A stretch of 64,000 nt of DNA from Nocardia aurantiaca (GCF_009708175.1 NZ_WMBB01000007.1:372001-436000), one strand, 5' to 3'. Shown: positions 24,645 to 32,951, numbered from the stretch's first letter. Numbers and translations: made by a program. The notes: generated by a model from the sequence alone, not told the origin.

Positions 24645-25861
24645 ATCGTGACCGGCAGCGACATGACGCCGCGGTGGATGAGGCTGGGCCGGTACTCGAC
24701 GCTGTCGGTGGCCGGCCGCAGTCCGGGCGCGCGCTCGAGCAGCGCGCGTATGGCGGCCGCGGCCTCGATGCGGGCCAGCGGCGCACCGACACAGTAGTGG
24801 ATCCCGAGGCTGAACCCGAGATGCTTTCGCGCGGGCCGGGTTCCGGCGTAGCGGGTCACGTCGAAGCGGTCGGCGTCGGGGAAGACCCGGTCGTCGCGAC
24901 TGGCGGAGGCGGTGAGCACGACCACGCCGTCGCCGCGCCGGAACTGCCGCTCGCCCACGACGGTGTCGGTCAGCGCGACGCGAATGGTGAATTGGGTGGG
25001 CGCGTCGTAGCGCAGCATCTCGTCGAGCGCGGGTTCGACGAGATCGGGTCGCTCGCGCAGGAATCGGAACTGTTCGGGATGTCGCAGCAGCGCGAGCAAC
25101 CCGTTGCCGATGAGGTTGATCGAGGTCTCCATGCCCGCCACCAACAGCAGCAACGACATGCCGATGACCTCGGCCTCGGTCAGCGTCTCGCCGTCCGCGC
25201 CCACGGTGAGCGCGCTGAGCAGATCGCTGCCGGGCTCGCGCTTGCGGCGTGCGACGAGTTCACCGAAGTAACCCATGCACGCCAGGGCCGCCGCGCCGCG
25301 CGCGGTGACGGCGTCGTCATCGAGCAGTGCGTCCGGGTCGCTGCCACGGGCGATGGCCAACTGCCACTCCCGGAATCGCGCGCCGTCGGCCGGGTCCGCA
25401 CCGAGCAGCCGCACCGGGATCATGGCGACCGCCAGCGGCACCGCCAGATCCTCGAGGACGTCGAAGCCGCCGCGCCCGAGGGCCGCGTCCACCAGTTCGT
25501 CGACCACCTGTCCGGCGACGGGCGCGAGGTCGGCGACCATGCGCGGGGTGAACGCCTTGGCCACCAGCTTGCGGTAGCGCCCGTGCTCGGGCGGGTCCAT
25601 GCGCACGAAGGAGCCGGGTATGGCCGCGGTGGTGTCGCGGAAGGGACTGATCCCGGCCGCGTAGCCGTGCCCCCAGTCCGCGCCGGTGAGGATCGCCGCG
25701 CATTCCTCGTAGCGGGTGACGAGGGTGACGGGCACATCGCCGAGCCGGTAGGGGAACAGCGCCGCGGCGTCGCGGACGCGCCGGTAGGCCGGGTAGGGGT
25801 CGGCGCGGTGGCCGGGATCGAAGGCGTCGAAGGTGATCTCGGGAACGGCGGTGTCTCTCAT
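24641..25861 (-). CDS. Cytochrome P450 with altered I-helix (AGMETS)
   Basis: 406 residues. The heme loop is FSLGIHYCVGAPLA and the ExxR motif is DEMLRY, both complete. The I-helix reads LLVAGMETSINLIG, so the acid and the hydroxyl residue (as Ser) are kept, but the residue before the Glu is Met instead of the usual His/Gly/Asp. RMDPPEHGRYRK replaces the common PPDHTRLR, another distinctive change. It is the middle of three P450s, overlapping both neighbours by 4 nt, so the leftward genes are translationally coupled. It should act on the same product as the other cluster enzymes. Confidence 0.94.
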   Translation of the reverse strand: MRDTAVPEITFDAFDPGHRADPYPAYRRVRDAAALFPYRLGDVPVTLVTRYEECAAILTGADWGHGYAAGISPFRDTTAAIPGSFVRMDPPEHGRYRKLVAKAFTPRMVADLAPVAGQVVDELVDAALGRGGFDVLEDLAVPLAVAMIPVRLLGADPADGARFREWQLAIARGSDPDALLDDDAVTARGAAALACMGYFGELVARRKREPGSDLLSALTVGADGETLTEAEVIGMSLLLLVAGMETSINLIGNGLLALLRHPEQFRFLRERPDLVEPALDEMLRYDAPTQFTIRVALTDTVVGERQFRRGDGVVVLTASASRDDRVFPDADRFDVTRYAGTRPARKHLGFSLGIHYCVGAPLARIEAAAAIRALLERAPGLRPATDSVEYRPSLIHRGVMSLPVTI

Positions 25862-27135
25862 CTGCCCTCCACACGGACATGAAGTTCGGACATTCCGCGC
25901 ACGACCACATTGGGCCGGTACGGCGGCTCGGCCAGCAGGCTCAGGCCGGTGACGCGAACGCCCAAGGCGCGCAGCACCGTTCGCATCTCGAGCCGGGCCA
26001 GGGGCGCGCCCAGGCAGTAGTGCAGCCCCAGGCCGAAGGACAGGTGGCGTTCGGCGCGGCGCCCGGGCAGATAGCGCCCCAGGTCGAAGCGGTCGGCGGC
26101 GGGAAAGGCGGCCGGATCGCGGTTGGCCGAGCCCAGCAGCACGATCACCGCGTCGCCGGGGGCGAAAGTCCGTCCACCGATGGTGAGCTCGGCGCGCGCG
26201 GTGCGGGTGGTCAGGTGTACGGGCGCGTCGTAGCGCAGCACCTCGTCGACGGCCGGGCCGGCCAGGTCGGGGTCGGCGCGCAGCCGCCTGAATTCGCCGG
26301 GCTCGCGGATGAGCGCCAACACGCCATTGGCTATCAGGTTGACCGAGGTCTCGTGTCCGGCGACGACGAGGATGAGCAGAGTGCCGATGAGTTCGGTGTG
26401 GGTCAGGCGCACGCCCGCTTCCTCGGCCTGGACCAGGGCGGTGATCACGTCCGGTTGCGGGTTCTTGCGCCGCTGCTCGACCAGATCGCCGAAGAACGCC
26501 GTGAATTCGTGCACGGCGGCAGTGCGCGCGGCCAGTTCCTCGGGACCGAGCAGCACGTCGGGGTCGAGGCCGCGCGCGATTCCTGCCGACATGGACCGCA
26601 CTTGCGCGTGGGCCTCGGTGGGCACGCCCAGCATTTCGCAGATGAGGGTGAGCGGTACCGGATAGGCCAGGGCCTCCAGCAGATCCACCTCGCCGGCGGT
26701 CAGCATCGCGGTCAGCAGTTCCTCGACCAACTGTTCGGCGCGCGCCCGCAGGGCGGTGACTGTCCGAGCGGTGAACGCCTTGCCGACCAGTCCGCGCAGT
26801 CTGGTGTGGTCTGGGGGCTCCATCCAGAGGAAGGAGCCCGGTAGTTCCACGTCGCTGTCGCCGTGCAACAGATCGGGCTCCTCGGCGTGGCTCCAGCGCG
26901 GATCGATCAGGATGGCCTGAGCCTCGGTGTGGCGGGTGACCAGGTGGGTGTCGTGCGGTCCGGGCACGAACGGACCGGCGGTGCGCAGAATCTCGTAACT
27001 GTCGTAGGGGTTGTGCCGGAATTGCGGCGCGACGCTCTCGATGACGGCCTGTTGCACCCGGGTCGTTTCCGCGACCGCGGCGGGATCGGAACTCACCGGC
27101 GACTCCTGAATTGTGCGGACCGATTTCGGATTCAT
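25858..27135 (-). CDS. Cytochrome P450
   Basis: 425 residues from ATG 27135 (MNPKSVRTIQ). An open extension upstream is Arg/Gly-rich and lies in the promoter region, so it is not used. Motifs: I-helix AGHETS, ExxR in DEVLRYDAP, heme loop FGLGLHYCLGAPLA. It is the first gene of the leftward arm, only ~170 nt from the divergent acyl-AMP ligase, so the two arms are probably controlled together. The helix-C region WMEPPDHTRLRGLVGKAFTAR is canonical. It shares most similarity in layout with the P450 at 22016, suggesting duplication, though the identity was not computed. Confidence 0.95.
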   Translation of the reverse strand: MNPKSVRTIQESPVSSDPAAVAETTRVQQAVIESVAPQFRHNPYDSYEILRTAGPFVPGPHDTHLVTRHTEAQAILIDPRWSHAEEPDLLHGDSDVELPGSFLWMEPPDHTRLRGLVGKAFTARTVTALRARAEQLVEELLTAMLTAGEVDLLEALAYPVPLTLICEMLGVPTEAHAQVRSMSAGIARGLDPDVLLGPEELAARTAAVHEFTAFFGDLVEQRRKNPQPDVITALVQAEEAGVRLTHTELIGTLLILVVAGHETSVNLIANGVLALIREPGEFRRLRADPDLAGPAVDEVLRYDAPVHLTTRTARAELTIGGRTFAPGDAVIVLLGSANRDPAAFPAADRFDLGRYLPGRRAERHLSFGLGLHYCLGAPLARLEMRTVLRALGVRVTGLSLLAEPPYRPNVVVRGMSELHVRVEGR

Positions 27136-27302
27136 CCTCTCGGCCGCTGCCCGCCTACCACCCGGCCATTGCCGACGCCTATCGACCGATCGCTGTATCC
27201 CTTTATTGCGCAGCGTAATTGGACGATCGACGGTGTTTATCACCGCTTATGATTAACAACGAGTTCAGCGCACGGACACAATTCGCTGTTGTCGTCATGG
27301 TC
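27136..27302. promoter_or_regulatory. AT-rich divergent promoter region of the FAAL/P450 cluster
   Basis: 167 nt between the two divergent arms. It is clearly richer in A/T than its surroundings. It holds an interrupted palindrome ATTGCGC-A-GCGTAAT (27205-27219, one mismatch), a perfect CGGTG-TTTAT-CACCG repeat (27231-27245) and a TATGAT element (27248-27253) that could be the rightward -10. An ATG at 27249 overlaps that element. No regulator gene is adjacent, so the trans factor is unknown. Confidence 0.45.
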
Positions 27303-28955
27303 ATGAATTCCATGAATTCGGAAGGCACGCTGCCGGATCGGCTGGCCGAGATCGCCGCCGCGCATCCGGGAGTCACCGCCACATTCTGGTCGACCGGTGA
27401 GCGTCTGGAATACGCGGAGCTACACCGCCGGTCGCTGGCGTGGGCGGCGGAGCTGGTGCGGCGCGGTGTGGGCCGCGGCGAGCCGGTCGGCATCCTGTGC
27501 CCTAACGCGCCCGAATTCCTGGTCGGCTTCTTCGGCATCGCGGCGGCGGGTGGTGCGGCCACTCCCCTGCCGCTGCCCGCGAGTACGCGCAGGGCGGGCG
27601 GCTATCCGCAGCAGCTGGCGGCGATCACCGCGGCGGCGGGCATGCGGACGGTGCTGGTGTCAGCGGCCTTCGCCGAGCTGGTGCCGCCGTTGCGCGGCAG
27701 TGTCGAGGTCGAATTCGTGGACACCGGCGCACTTTCCGGCGACAATGCCGAACCCGCCGCGCTGCCCCTGCCGGAACCCGGCGACCTCGCGGTAGTCCAA
27801 TTCACCTCGGGCAGCACGGCATTGCCCAAGGGTGTGCGCCTGACGCATCGCCAGGTGCTGAGCGGGCTGGCGGCCATTCGCCGCGGCATCGCGCTGGATC
27901 TCGACGATCAGGGCGGCTTCTGGCTGCCGCTGTTCCATGATATGGGCTTGTTCGGCACGCTCTCGGCGATCCTGCGCGGCATTCCGGCGCACCTGTGGTC
28001 GCCGCTGTCGTTCGTCAAGGATCCCGCTCGCTGGCTGCGCGAGTTCGCCGCGAGCGGCACCACCATCACCGCCATGCCGAGTTTCGGCTACGAGGCGTTG
28101 CTGGCGGCGGTCGAGCCGGAGCAGGTCGCTGAGCTGGACCTACGGCACTGGCGCATCGCCTTCAATGGCGCGGAGCCGATTTCGCAGGATGTGGTGGCGC
28201 GGTTCCTGTCGCGTTTCGCGCCCGCGGGGTTCGCGCCCAGCGCCATGTTCGGTGTGTACGGGATGGCGGAGGCCACCCTGGCGGTCGCCTTCCCGCCGCT
28301 GGGACGAGAGCCGGTCTTCGAGTGGGTTGATCGGGCGCTGCTCGCGGATGCCGCTGTCGCCGAGCCTGTTTCGCCCGATCAGCGGGGTGCGCGCGCGGTG
28401 GCGGGGGTCGGCGCGGCGGTGGACGGCCTCAGCCTGCGGGTGGTCTCGGCCGAAAGCGGTGTCGAGCTGCCCGACGGCCGGGTCGGCGAGATCCTCATTC
28501 GCGGCGCGTCGGTGACCGATGGCTACCTCACGGCCGATCCGCTGTCGGTGGCCGATCGCTTCGCCGACGGCTGGCTGCGCACCGGAGACCTCGGATATCT
28601 GCGCGGCGGTGAGCTTTTCGTCACCGGCCGCTGCAAAGACATGATCACCGTGCGCGGGGTCAACCACTACGCGCAGGACGTGGAGGCGGCGGTGGCCGGT
28701 ATCGACGGCATCTACAAAGGCCGCTGCACCGCCGCCGCGGACCCCGACGCGGACGTGATCGCGGTGATCGCCGAGTCCGAACGCACCGGCGACGCCGCGC
28801 ACGCGCTGACCCGCGCCATCAAGGACCGCATCGCCGCGGACCTGGGCCTGGCCGCGGTCGAGGTTCACCTGGTGGCCCCGCGCACCATTCCCCGCACCAG
28901 CAGCGGCAAGCTCCGCCGGCTCGCCGCCCGCGACCTCATCACCCAGCGGCGATGA
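27303..28955 (+). CDS. Fatty acyl-AMP ligase (FAAL/FadD-type)
   Basis: About 550 residues; ATG codons at 27249, 27297, 27303 and 27312 are all in frame and none has a clear ribosome-binding site, so the exact start is uncertain. Adenylation motifs: FTSGSTALPKGVRLTH (A3), FNGAEPIS and MFGVYGMAEATLAVAF (A5), WLRTGDLGYL (A7), GRCKDMITVRGVNHY (A8) and the catalytic Lys in RTSSGKLRR (A10). The long GVYGMAEATLAVAFPPL segment and overall layout match FAALs, which activate free fatty acids as acyl-AMP and load them on an ACP. An ACP gene follows three genes later, so this is the likely entry enzyme of the pathway. Confidence 0.9.
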   Translation: MNSMNSEGTLPDRLAEIAAAHPGVTATFWSTGERLEYAELHRRSLAWAAELVRRGVGRGEPVGILCPNAPEFLVGFFGIAAAGGAATPLPLPASTRRAGGYPQQLAAITAAAGMRTVLVSAAFAELVPPLRGSVEVEFVDTGALSGDNAEPAALPLPEPGDLAVVQFTSGSTALPKGVRLTHRQVLSGLAAIRRGIALDLDDQGGFWLPLFHDMGLFGTLSAILRGIPAHLWSPLSFVKDPARWLREFAASGTTITAMPSFGYEALLAAVEPEQVAELDLRHWRIAFNGAEPISQDVVARFLSRFAPAGFAPSAMFGVYGMAEATLAVAFPPLGREPVFEWVDRALLADAAVAEPVSPDQRGARAVAGVGAAVDGLSLRVVSAESGVELPDGRVGEILIRGASVTDGYLTADPLSVADRFADGWLRTGDLGYLRGGELFVTGRCKDMITVRGVNHYAQDVEAAVAGIDGIYKGRCTAAADPDADVIAVIAESERTGDAAHALTRAIKDRIAADLGLAAVEVHLVAPRTIPRTSSGKLRRLAARDLITQRR

Positions 28956-28994
28956 CGCCCAACGGCATTCACACCTCTCGAACCGGAGTACCCC

Positions 28995-29783
28995 GTGCAC
29001 AGTTATGACGTCTTCCGCCACTACGAGCGCCTGCACTGGAAGCTGAGCGACCTCGCCCTCGACGCCGTCGACAAGGACCTGGTGCGACCCGAGTACATCA
29101 CCTTGGCCAAGAGCGCGGCCATGGGCGAATCCAATGTGATCGCGGCCGTGCACGGCTTCCTGGCGGAGTTCGTGCACGACTACGACTTCTCCACCTTCGC
29201 GGTCGTATGGGGCTATCAGGAAGTCCAGCATCACTATGCTTTCCGCTCCTGGCTGCGGGCCATCGGCGAGGACGTGCGGGACAACGCGGTGGACGCCATG
29301 CGCGAGCCCTACGCCCCGGGCACCACACCGTCGGCGACCCTGGCCACCAACATCATCTCCGAGCTGACGGTCAACCACGTCTATCGGGCGGTGTCCTCCT
29401 GGGTCGAGGAGCCGGTGCTGAAATCGCTGCTGCTCAATGCGAGTCGCGATGAGGCCGGGCATGCCCGCGAGTTCATCCACTACGCCACGGAACGGCTGGG
29501 GCGGCGTCCCGAGGAGCTGCCCTCGGTGCTCGAGACGCTGTATGTGTACAGCTCCGAGGCCAAGATCAAGCATCCGGTGAGCACGTTCAAGGCCGGGATC
29601 GCCGACCTGAGCGACCACGAGACCATCGACACCGGTTTCGAACTGTTCCTCGAACAGGTCGCGGCCGAGGGCGAATTGGAGGTGCTGCACGATAAGGTGC
29701 GGCGCACCTTCGGCACCATGACCGGTCTGGATCTGTCCAGCAATGCCAAGGTCCGGCGCGCGCTGGCCGAGGCCATCGCCTAG
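28995..29783 (+). CDS. Ferritin-like diiron protein, acyl-ACP desaturase-like
   Basis: 262 residues from GTG. The ligand pattern of a soluble diiron four-helix bundle is complete: Glu45 (GESN), Glu76-x-x-His79 (YQEVQHH), Glu123 (SELTVNHVY) and Glu153-x-x-His156 (RDEAGHA). That is the arrangement of stearoyl-ACP desaturase and related oxygenases. It is shorter than plant-type desaturases but similar to mycobacterial DesA-like and ferritin-like proteins. It lies between the FAAL and ACP genes, so an ACP-bound acyl chain is the likely substrate, with desaturation or hydroxylation the likely chemistry. The reaction itself cannot be read from sequence. Confidence 0.82.
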   Translation: MHSYDVFRHYERLHWKLSDLALDAVDKDLVRPEYITLAKSAAMGESNVIAAVHGFLAEFVHDYDFSTFAVVWGYQEVQHHYAFRSWLRAIGEDVRDNAVDAMREPYAPGTTPSATLATNIISELTVNHVYRAVSSWVEEPVLKSLLLNASRDEAGHAREFIHYATERLGRRPEELPSVLETLYVYSSEAKIKHPVSTFKAGIADLSDHETIDTGFELFLEQVAAEGELEVLHDKVRRTFGTMTGLDLSSNAKVRRALAEAIA

Positions 29784-29791
29784 GCCGCGCG

Positions 29792-30334
29792 ATGTCCGCG
29801 CCCGCCGATCCGGCCGCCGTGCGCGTGCCGTGGTCGGTCATCCCCGACTACCACTGCTTCGGATGTTCCCCGCACAACGCGTCCGGGCTGCGGCTGACCT
29901 TCACCCCGCACGGTGACGGGTTGCAGGCCCGGTTCCGGCTGGACCGGTCCTTCGAATCGTATCCGGGCATCGTGCACGGCGGCCTGACCGGCGTCATCTG
30001 CGACGAGGTGATGGGCAATCTGATCGTACTGGCCCGGCACGCGCCCGCCTTCACCGTCTCCCAGCGCACCCGCTTCCTCACCCCGCTCTTGATCGACCGC
30101 GAATACCGCTGCGTGGCAGAGCTTTCCGGCTCCGGCTCGGAGAATCTCATCCACGCGTCCGCCGAGATCCGCGACGCCGACGACGCCGTGTGCGCCGCCT
30201 CGGCCGCCACCTACCGGCCCTTCGCGCTCGACGCGGTGCGTCATCAGCTGTCCCTGCGCGACGACGAGGTCGCCCTGCTCGACCAGGCTCTCACCACGGC
30301 AAACGCCCTGTCCCCGAATGGAGTTCCGTCATGA
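29792..30334 (+). CDS. Hotdog-fold thioesterase (PaaI-like)
   Basis: 180 residues starting 8 nt after the diiron gene. The motif PDYHCFGCSPHNASGLRL leads to the hotdog domain, with the catalytic-helix signature IVHGGLTGVICDEVMG, whose His-Gly-Gly and Asp residues are in the usual places. Like the 12675 gene it has a CxGC segment. In this operon it would hydrolyse an acyl-ACP to release the product, or edit the loaded chain. Its stop overlaps the ACP start as ATGA, so the ACP and thioesterase are made together. No chain-termination enzyme of another type is present in the cluster. Confidence 0.88.
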   Translation: MSAPADPAAVRVPWSVIPDYHCFGCSPHNASGLRLTFTPHGDGLQARFRLDRSFESYPGIVHGGLTGVICDEVMGNLIVLARHAPAFTVSQRTRFLTPLLIDREYRCVAELSGSGSENLIHASAEIRDADDAVCAASAATYRPFALDAVRHQLSLRDDEVALLDQALTTANALSPNGVPS

Positions 30335-30582
30335 CCACCGACGACATCCTGCGCACCGTCACCGACATCGCCGCCGCCGAGACGGGGCTGCCCGCATCGA
30401 CCCTCACACCCGACGCCGACCTGCGCGGCATGGCAGGGGTCGATTCGGTGCGGGTGCTGCGCATGATCGCCCGCATCGAGCGCACCTACGACATCGAACT
30501 CGAGGATGAGGACGTGTTCGGCACCGCCACCCTCGCGGATGTGGCCGCGGTGGTCGGCAAGGCGCTGCGGGAGGCGGCGTGA
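30331..30582 (+). CDS. Acyl carrier protein
   Basis: 83 residues from ATG 30331. A single PP-binding domain, with the phosphopantetheine attachment Ser39 in GVDSVRVL (variant of the DSL motif). The surrounding helix II reads DADLRGMAGVDSVRVLRMIARIE, typical of type II carrier proteins. It overlaps the thioesterase before it and the methyltransferase after it by 4 nt each. Loaded by the FAAL upstream, it would carry the fatty chain for desaturation, methylation and oxidation. It has DSV rather than DSL, like some free-standing ACPs. Confidence 0.92.
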   Translation: MTTDDILRTVTDIAAAETGLPASTLTPDADLRGMAGVDSVRVLRMIARIERTYDIELEDEDVFGTATLADVAAVVGKALREAA

Positions 30583-31433
30583 GCCCGGCAGGACACGGCG
30601 TGAGCGTCACCGCCGATACCAATCAGCACTACGACCTCGATCCGGAGATCTTCGGCCAGTTCCTGGATCCGCTGCGCAAGTACAGTTCCGGGCTCTACGA
30701 GTCCGGCAGCGACACCCTCGAACTCGCGCAGCGCAACAAGCTGCGGTTCGTCGCCCAGCGGCTGGGCATCAACGGCGGCGAGCGGCTGCTGGACATCGGC
30801 TGCGGGTGGGGGTCGCTGATCCTGTTCATGGCCCAGGAGTACGGCTGCGACACCCTGGGAATCAGTCCCGCCCCACGCCAGCACGAGTACATCGCGGCCG
30901 AGGCCGCCGCCCGGGGCGTGGCCCGCCAGGTGCAGACGCGCGTCGGGTATTTCGAGGAAATGGACCTGCCCGCGGGCAGTCGGGACGCGGTCACCATGCT
31001 CGGGTCCATCGTGCACATGCCGGATCTGGATCTGGTGTTCCGGCGGGCGCGCACGGTGCTGCGCCGGGGCGGTTCGCTGTACGTGTCGGAGAGCTGTTTC
31101 CGCAACGCGGCCGCGCGCCGCGCCTTCGACGAGCGCGCGGGCACGGAGTTCGTGCGCAACGACATCTTCGGATGGGGTTCACTGCGGCCGCTGTCGGAGC
31201 TGATCGCCGCCGCCGAGGACGCCGGGTTCTCCCTCACCTCGGTCGACGACCTCACCGACCAGTACCGGCGCACCATCGAGGACTGGATCGCCAATGTGGA
31301 CGCCGCGGCCGACCGCATCGACGCCCACCGGCCCGGGCTTGCCGCCAAGCTGCGGCACTACCTGGAGGTGGCCAACGCCGGATGGGGTTACACCACCAAG
31401 CATTACGCACTGGGCTGCCGCAAGGCGCGCTGA
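30579..31433 (+). CDS. SAM methyltransferase of the cyclopropane fatty-acid synthase family
   Basis: 284 residues from GTG overlapping the ACP stop. The SAM-binding loop is LLDIGCGWGSL (residues 71-80). The N-terminus has the CFA-synthase layout NQHYDLDPEIFGQFLD...YSSGLYE, with 'HYD' and 'F...LDP...Y' positions that match mycolic-acid cyclopropane synthases. Family members add a methylene or methyl to a double bond of a membrane or ACP-bound acyl chain. Here the chain could be an unsaturated acyl-ACP made by the diiron enzymes. Whether it makes a cyclopropane or a branched methyl cannot be told. Confidence 0.88.
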   Translation: MSPAGHGVSVTADTNQHYDLDPEIFGQFLDPLRKYSSGLYESGSDTLELAQRNKLRFVAQRLGINGGERLLDIGCGWGSLILFMAQEYGCDTLGISPAPRQHEYIAAEAAARGVARQVQTRVGYFEEMDLPAGSRDAVTMLGSIVHMPDLDLVFRRARTVLRRGGSLYVSESCFRNAAARRAFDERAGTEFVRNDIFGWGSLRPLSELIAAAEDAGFSLTSVDDLTDQYRRTIEDWIANVDAAADRIDAHRPGLAAKLRHYLEVANAGWGYTTKHYALGCRKAR

Positions 31434-31448
31434 CGGTCGGGAGCGGAT

Positions 31449-32291
31449 ATGACGATGGAATCGGCGTTGCTGCCGGTGGGTGAGCTGGTGGCGGCGGTGG
31501 ACGGGTTCCTGACCGCCTCGCCCGCGGCTCGGAGCTGGGATGTGGAGACCGCCTTCGACTGGGACGCCGCCGACGCGGGCCGGCTCACCGAGGGGCAGCG
31601 TTCGGCGGTGCGGTTCGTGACCTTCATCGAGGACCACCTGCCCGGATATTTCGATGTGTACCAGCGGTTCTTCCCGGTCGACGACAGCGTCGACCTACCC
31701 GCCTTCACGCACAATCGGGAGCTCTATCACTTCACGGTGCGCTGGGCGCTCGAGGAGGACACCCACGCGCGAGCGCTGAACCGCTATCAGGTGGACTCGG
31801 GCATCGCCGAGAGGGACGCGCTGCGTGCGGAATTGGCGGTGGAGGGACGCAAGCCGTTCGATCTGCCCTACGAGCATCCGGTGCAGTTCTTCGCCTACGC
31901 GCTGGTGCAGGAGAAGGCGACCCAGATGTACTACCACCAGTTGCGGGATGTGGCCGGTGATCCCGTGCTGGCCGCGGTGCTGTCGCGGCTGGCCCGCGAC
32001 GAGGCGCGCCATTTCAGCTTCATGGCCGACGTGGTGAGCCGCTACCTGCGCACGCAGGGCGACGACGTGGTGGGGCCGATCCGCGATGTCATCGCCGGCT
32101 TCCGCATGCCGCTGGCCGATACGCTGCGCGGGTATTGGCGGTGGGCGCTGCGCATCGCCGACGTCGCCGACTACGACCACACCGCGGCCTATGAGCATCT
32201 GCTGCGGGTGCTCGACCGCGCGGTCGACGCGCGCACCGATCGCCTGGACGAGCTGGCGGGCTTCATCGCCCAGTGCCGCGCCCTGGTGTGA
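31449..32291 (+). CDS. Soluble acyl-ACP desaturase-like diiron protein
   Basis: 280 residues; ATG codons at 31449 and 31455 are alternatives. The diiron ligands are visible: Glu61 (FIEDHLPGYF), Glu103-x-x-His106 (EEDTHA), Glu155 (QEKATQMYYH) and Glu185-x-x-His188 (RDEARHFSFM). The blocks around them (WALEEDTHARALNRY and LVQEKATQMYY) are those of the stearoyl-ACP desaturase/DesA family. It is the second diiron protein of this operon and only loosely similar to the first. It should insert a double bond in an ACP-bound chain with O2 and a ferredoxin. It ends the operon and is followed by a 25-bp hairpin. Confidence 0.9.
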   Translation: MTMESALLPVGELVAAVDGFLTASPAARSWDVETAFDWDAADAGRLTEGQRSAVRFVTFIEDHLPGYFDVYQRFFPVDDSVDLPAFTHNRELYHFTVRWALEEDTHARALNRYQVDSGIAERDALRAELAVEGRKPFDLPYEHPVQFFAYALVQEKATQMYYHQLRDVAGDPVLAAVLSRLARDEARHFSFMADVVSRYLRTQGDDVVGPIRDVIAGFRMPLADTLRGYWRWALRIADVADYDHTAAYEHLLRVLDRAVDARTDRLDELAGFIAQCRALV

Positions 32292-32296
32292 GCCGG

Positions 32297-32348
32297 CGGA
32301 CGTCGACAGTGCCCGGTTCCCTTGGGAACCGGGCACTGTCGACGTCCG
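32297..32348. terminator. 25-bp perfect hairpin between convergent genes
   Basis: Inverted repeat beginning CGGACGTCGACAGTGCCCGG at 32297 and ending CCGGGCACTGTCGACGTCCG at 32348; the two arms are 25 bp and the loop TT. It lies 5 nt after the desaturase stop and 18 nt before the convergent thioesterase stop, so it can stop transcripts from both sides. No T-tract. Confidence 0.8.
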
Positions 32349-32366
32349 TCCGGGCCACCTCTCGGT

Positions 32367-32852
32367 TCAGCCCTGGGGGCCGAGGACCAAGATGGTAGTG
32401 GAGCCGTGGGCGATCAGCTTGCCGTTGGCGTCGGTGATCCGGCCCTCGGCGGTGGCGGTGCGGCGGCCGACGTGCACGGCCGTCGCCTCACAGGTCAGGC
32501 GGCTGCCGTCGATGGCCACCGAGCGGATGAAGTTCACCTTCAGCTCGAGGGTCGTGTAGGCGGTGCCGTCACCGAGCTTGGTGAATACCGCGCTGCCCAT
32601 GGCGGTGTCGATGAGGGTGGCGAGCACGCCGCCGTGCACGGTGAACATGGCGTTGATGGTGGCCGGATTCGGGTCCAGGTAATAGCGGGTGTAACCGTCG
32701 CCCGCGTGATCGAGCCGAATGCCCAACGACGCACCGACTCCGAGATTCTCCTGCAGACCGCGTTCGAAGACGGTGGTCAACTCATTGACGCGCGCCGCGA
32801 CCGTCGGGTGCAACGGGGCGTCGCCGTTCACGTGAATGCCGGTGCTGGTCAT
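32367..32852 (-). CDS. PaaI-family hotdog thioesterase
   Basis: 161 residues from ATG 32852 (MTSTGIHVNGD). The hotdog helix is INAMFTVHGGVLATLIDTAMGSAV, with the catalytic Asp-like residue in DTAMG and His-Gly-Gly before it. TLELKVNFIRSVAIDGSRL and ATAVHVGRRTATAEGRI complete the fold. It is transcribed toward the acyl-ACP cluster and shares no operon with it. Such proteins hydrolyse medium- or aryl-acyl-CoA. The gene is oriented divergently from the P450 at 33003, with a 14-bp palindrome between them. Confidence 0.9.
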   Translation of the reverse strand: MTSTGIHVNGDAPLHPTVAARVNELTTVFERGLQENLGVGASLGIRLDHAGDGYTRYYLDPNPATINAMFTVHGGVLATLIDTAMGSAVFTKLGDGTAYTTLELKVNFIRSVAIDGSRLTCEATAVHVGRRTATAEGRITDANGKLIAHGSTTILVLGPQG

Positions 32853-32937
32853 GGATTCGTCCTTCCTCTCAATGTCCCCGAATTCGACCAGCCTTCGGTG
32901 AATTGTTGTTTGCCACAGACGATTCCATTCCAAGCTC

Positions 32938-32951
32938 CGATCGGCCGATCG
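32938..32951. promoter_or_regulatory. 14-bp palindrome upstream of the P450 at 33003
   Basis: CGATCGGCCGATCG is a perfect 14-bp palindrome in the divergent region between the PaaI thioesterase and the P450. It is GC-rich and could occur by chance. A TAGCGT element ends 6 nt before the P450 ATG, which suits a leaderless transcript. Confidence 0.3.
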
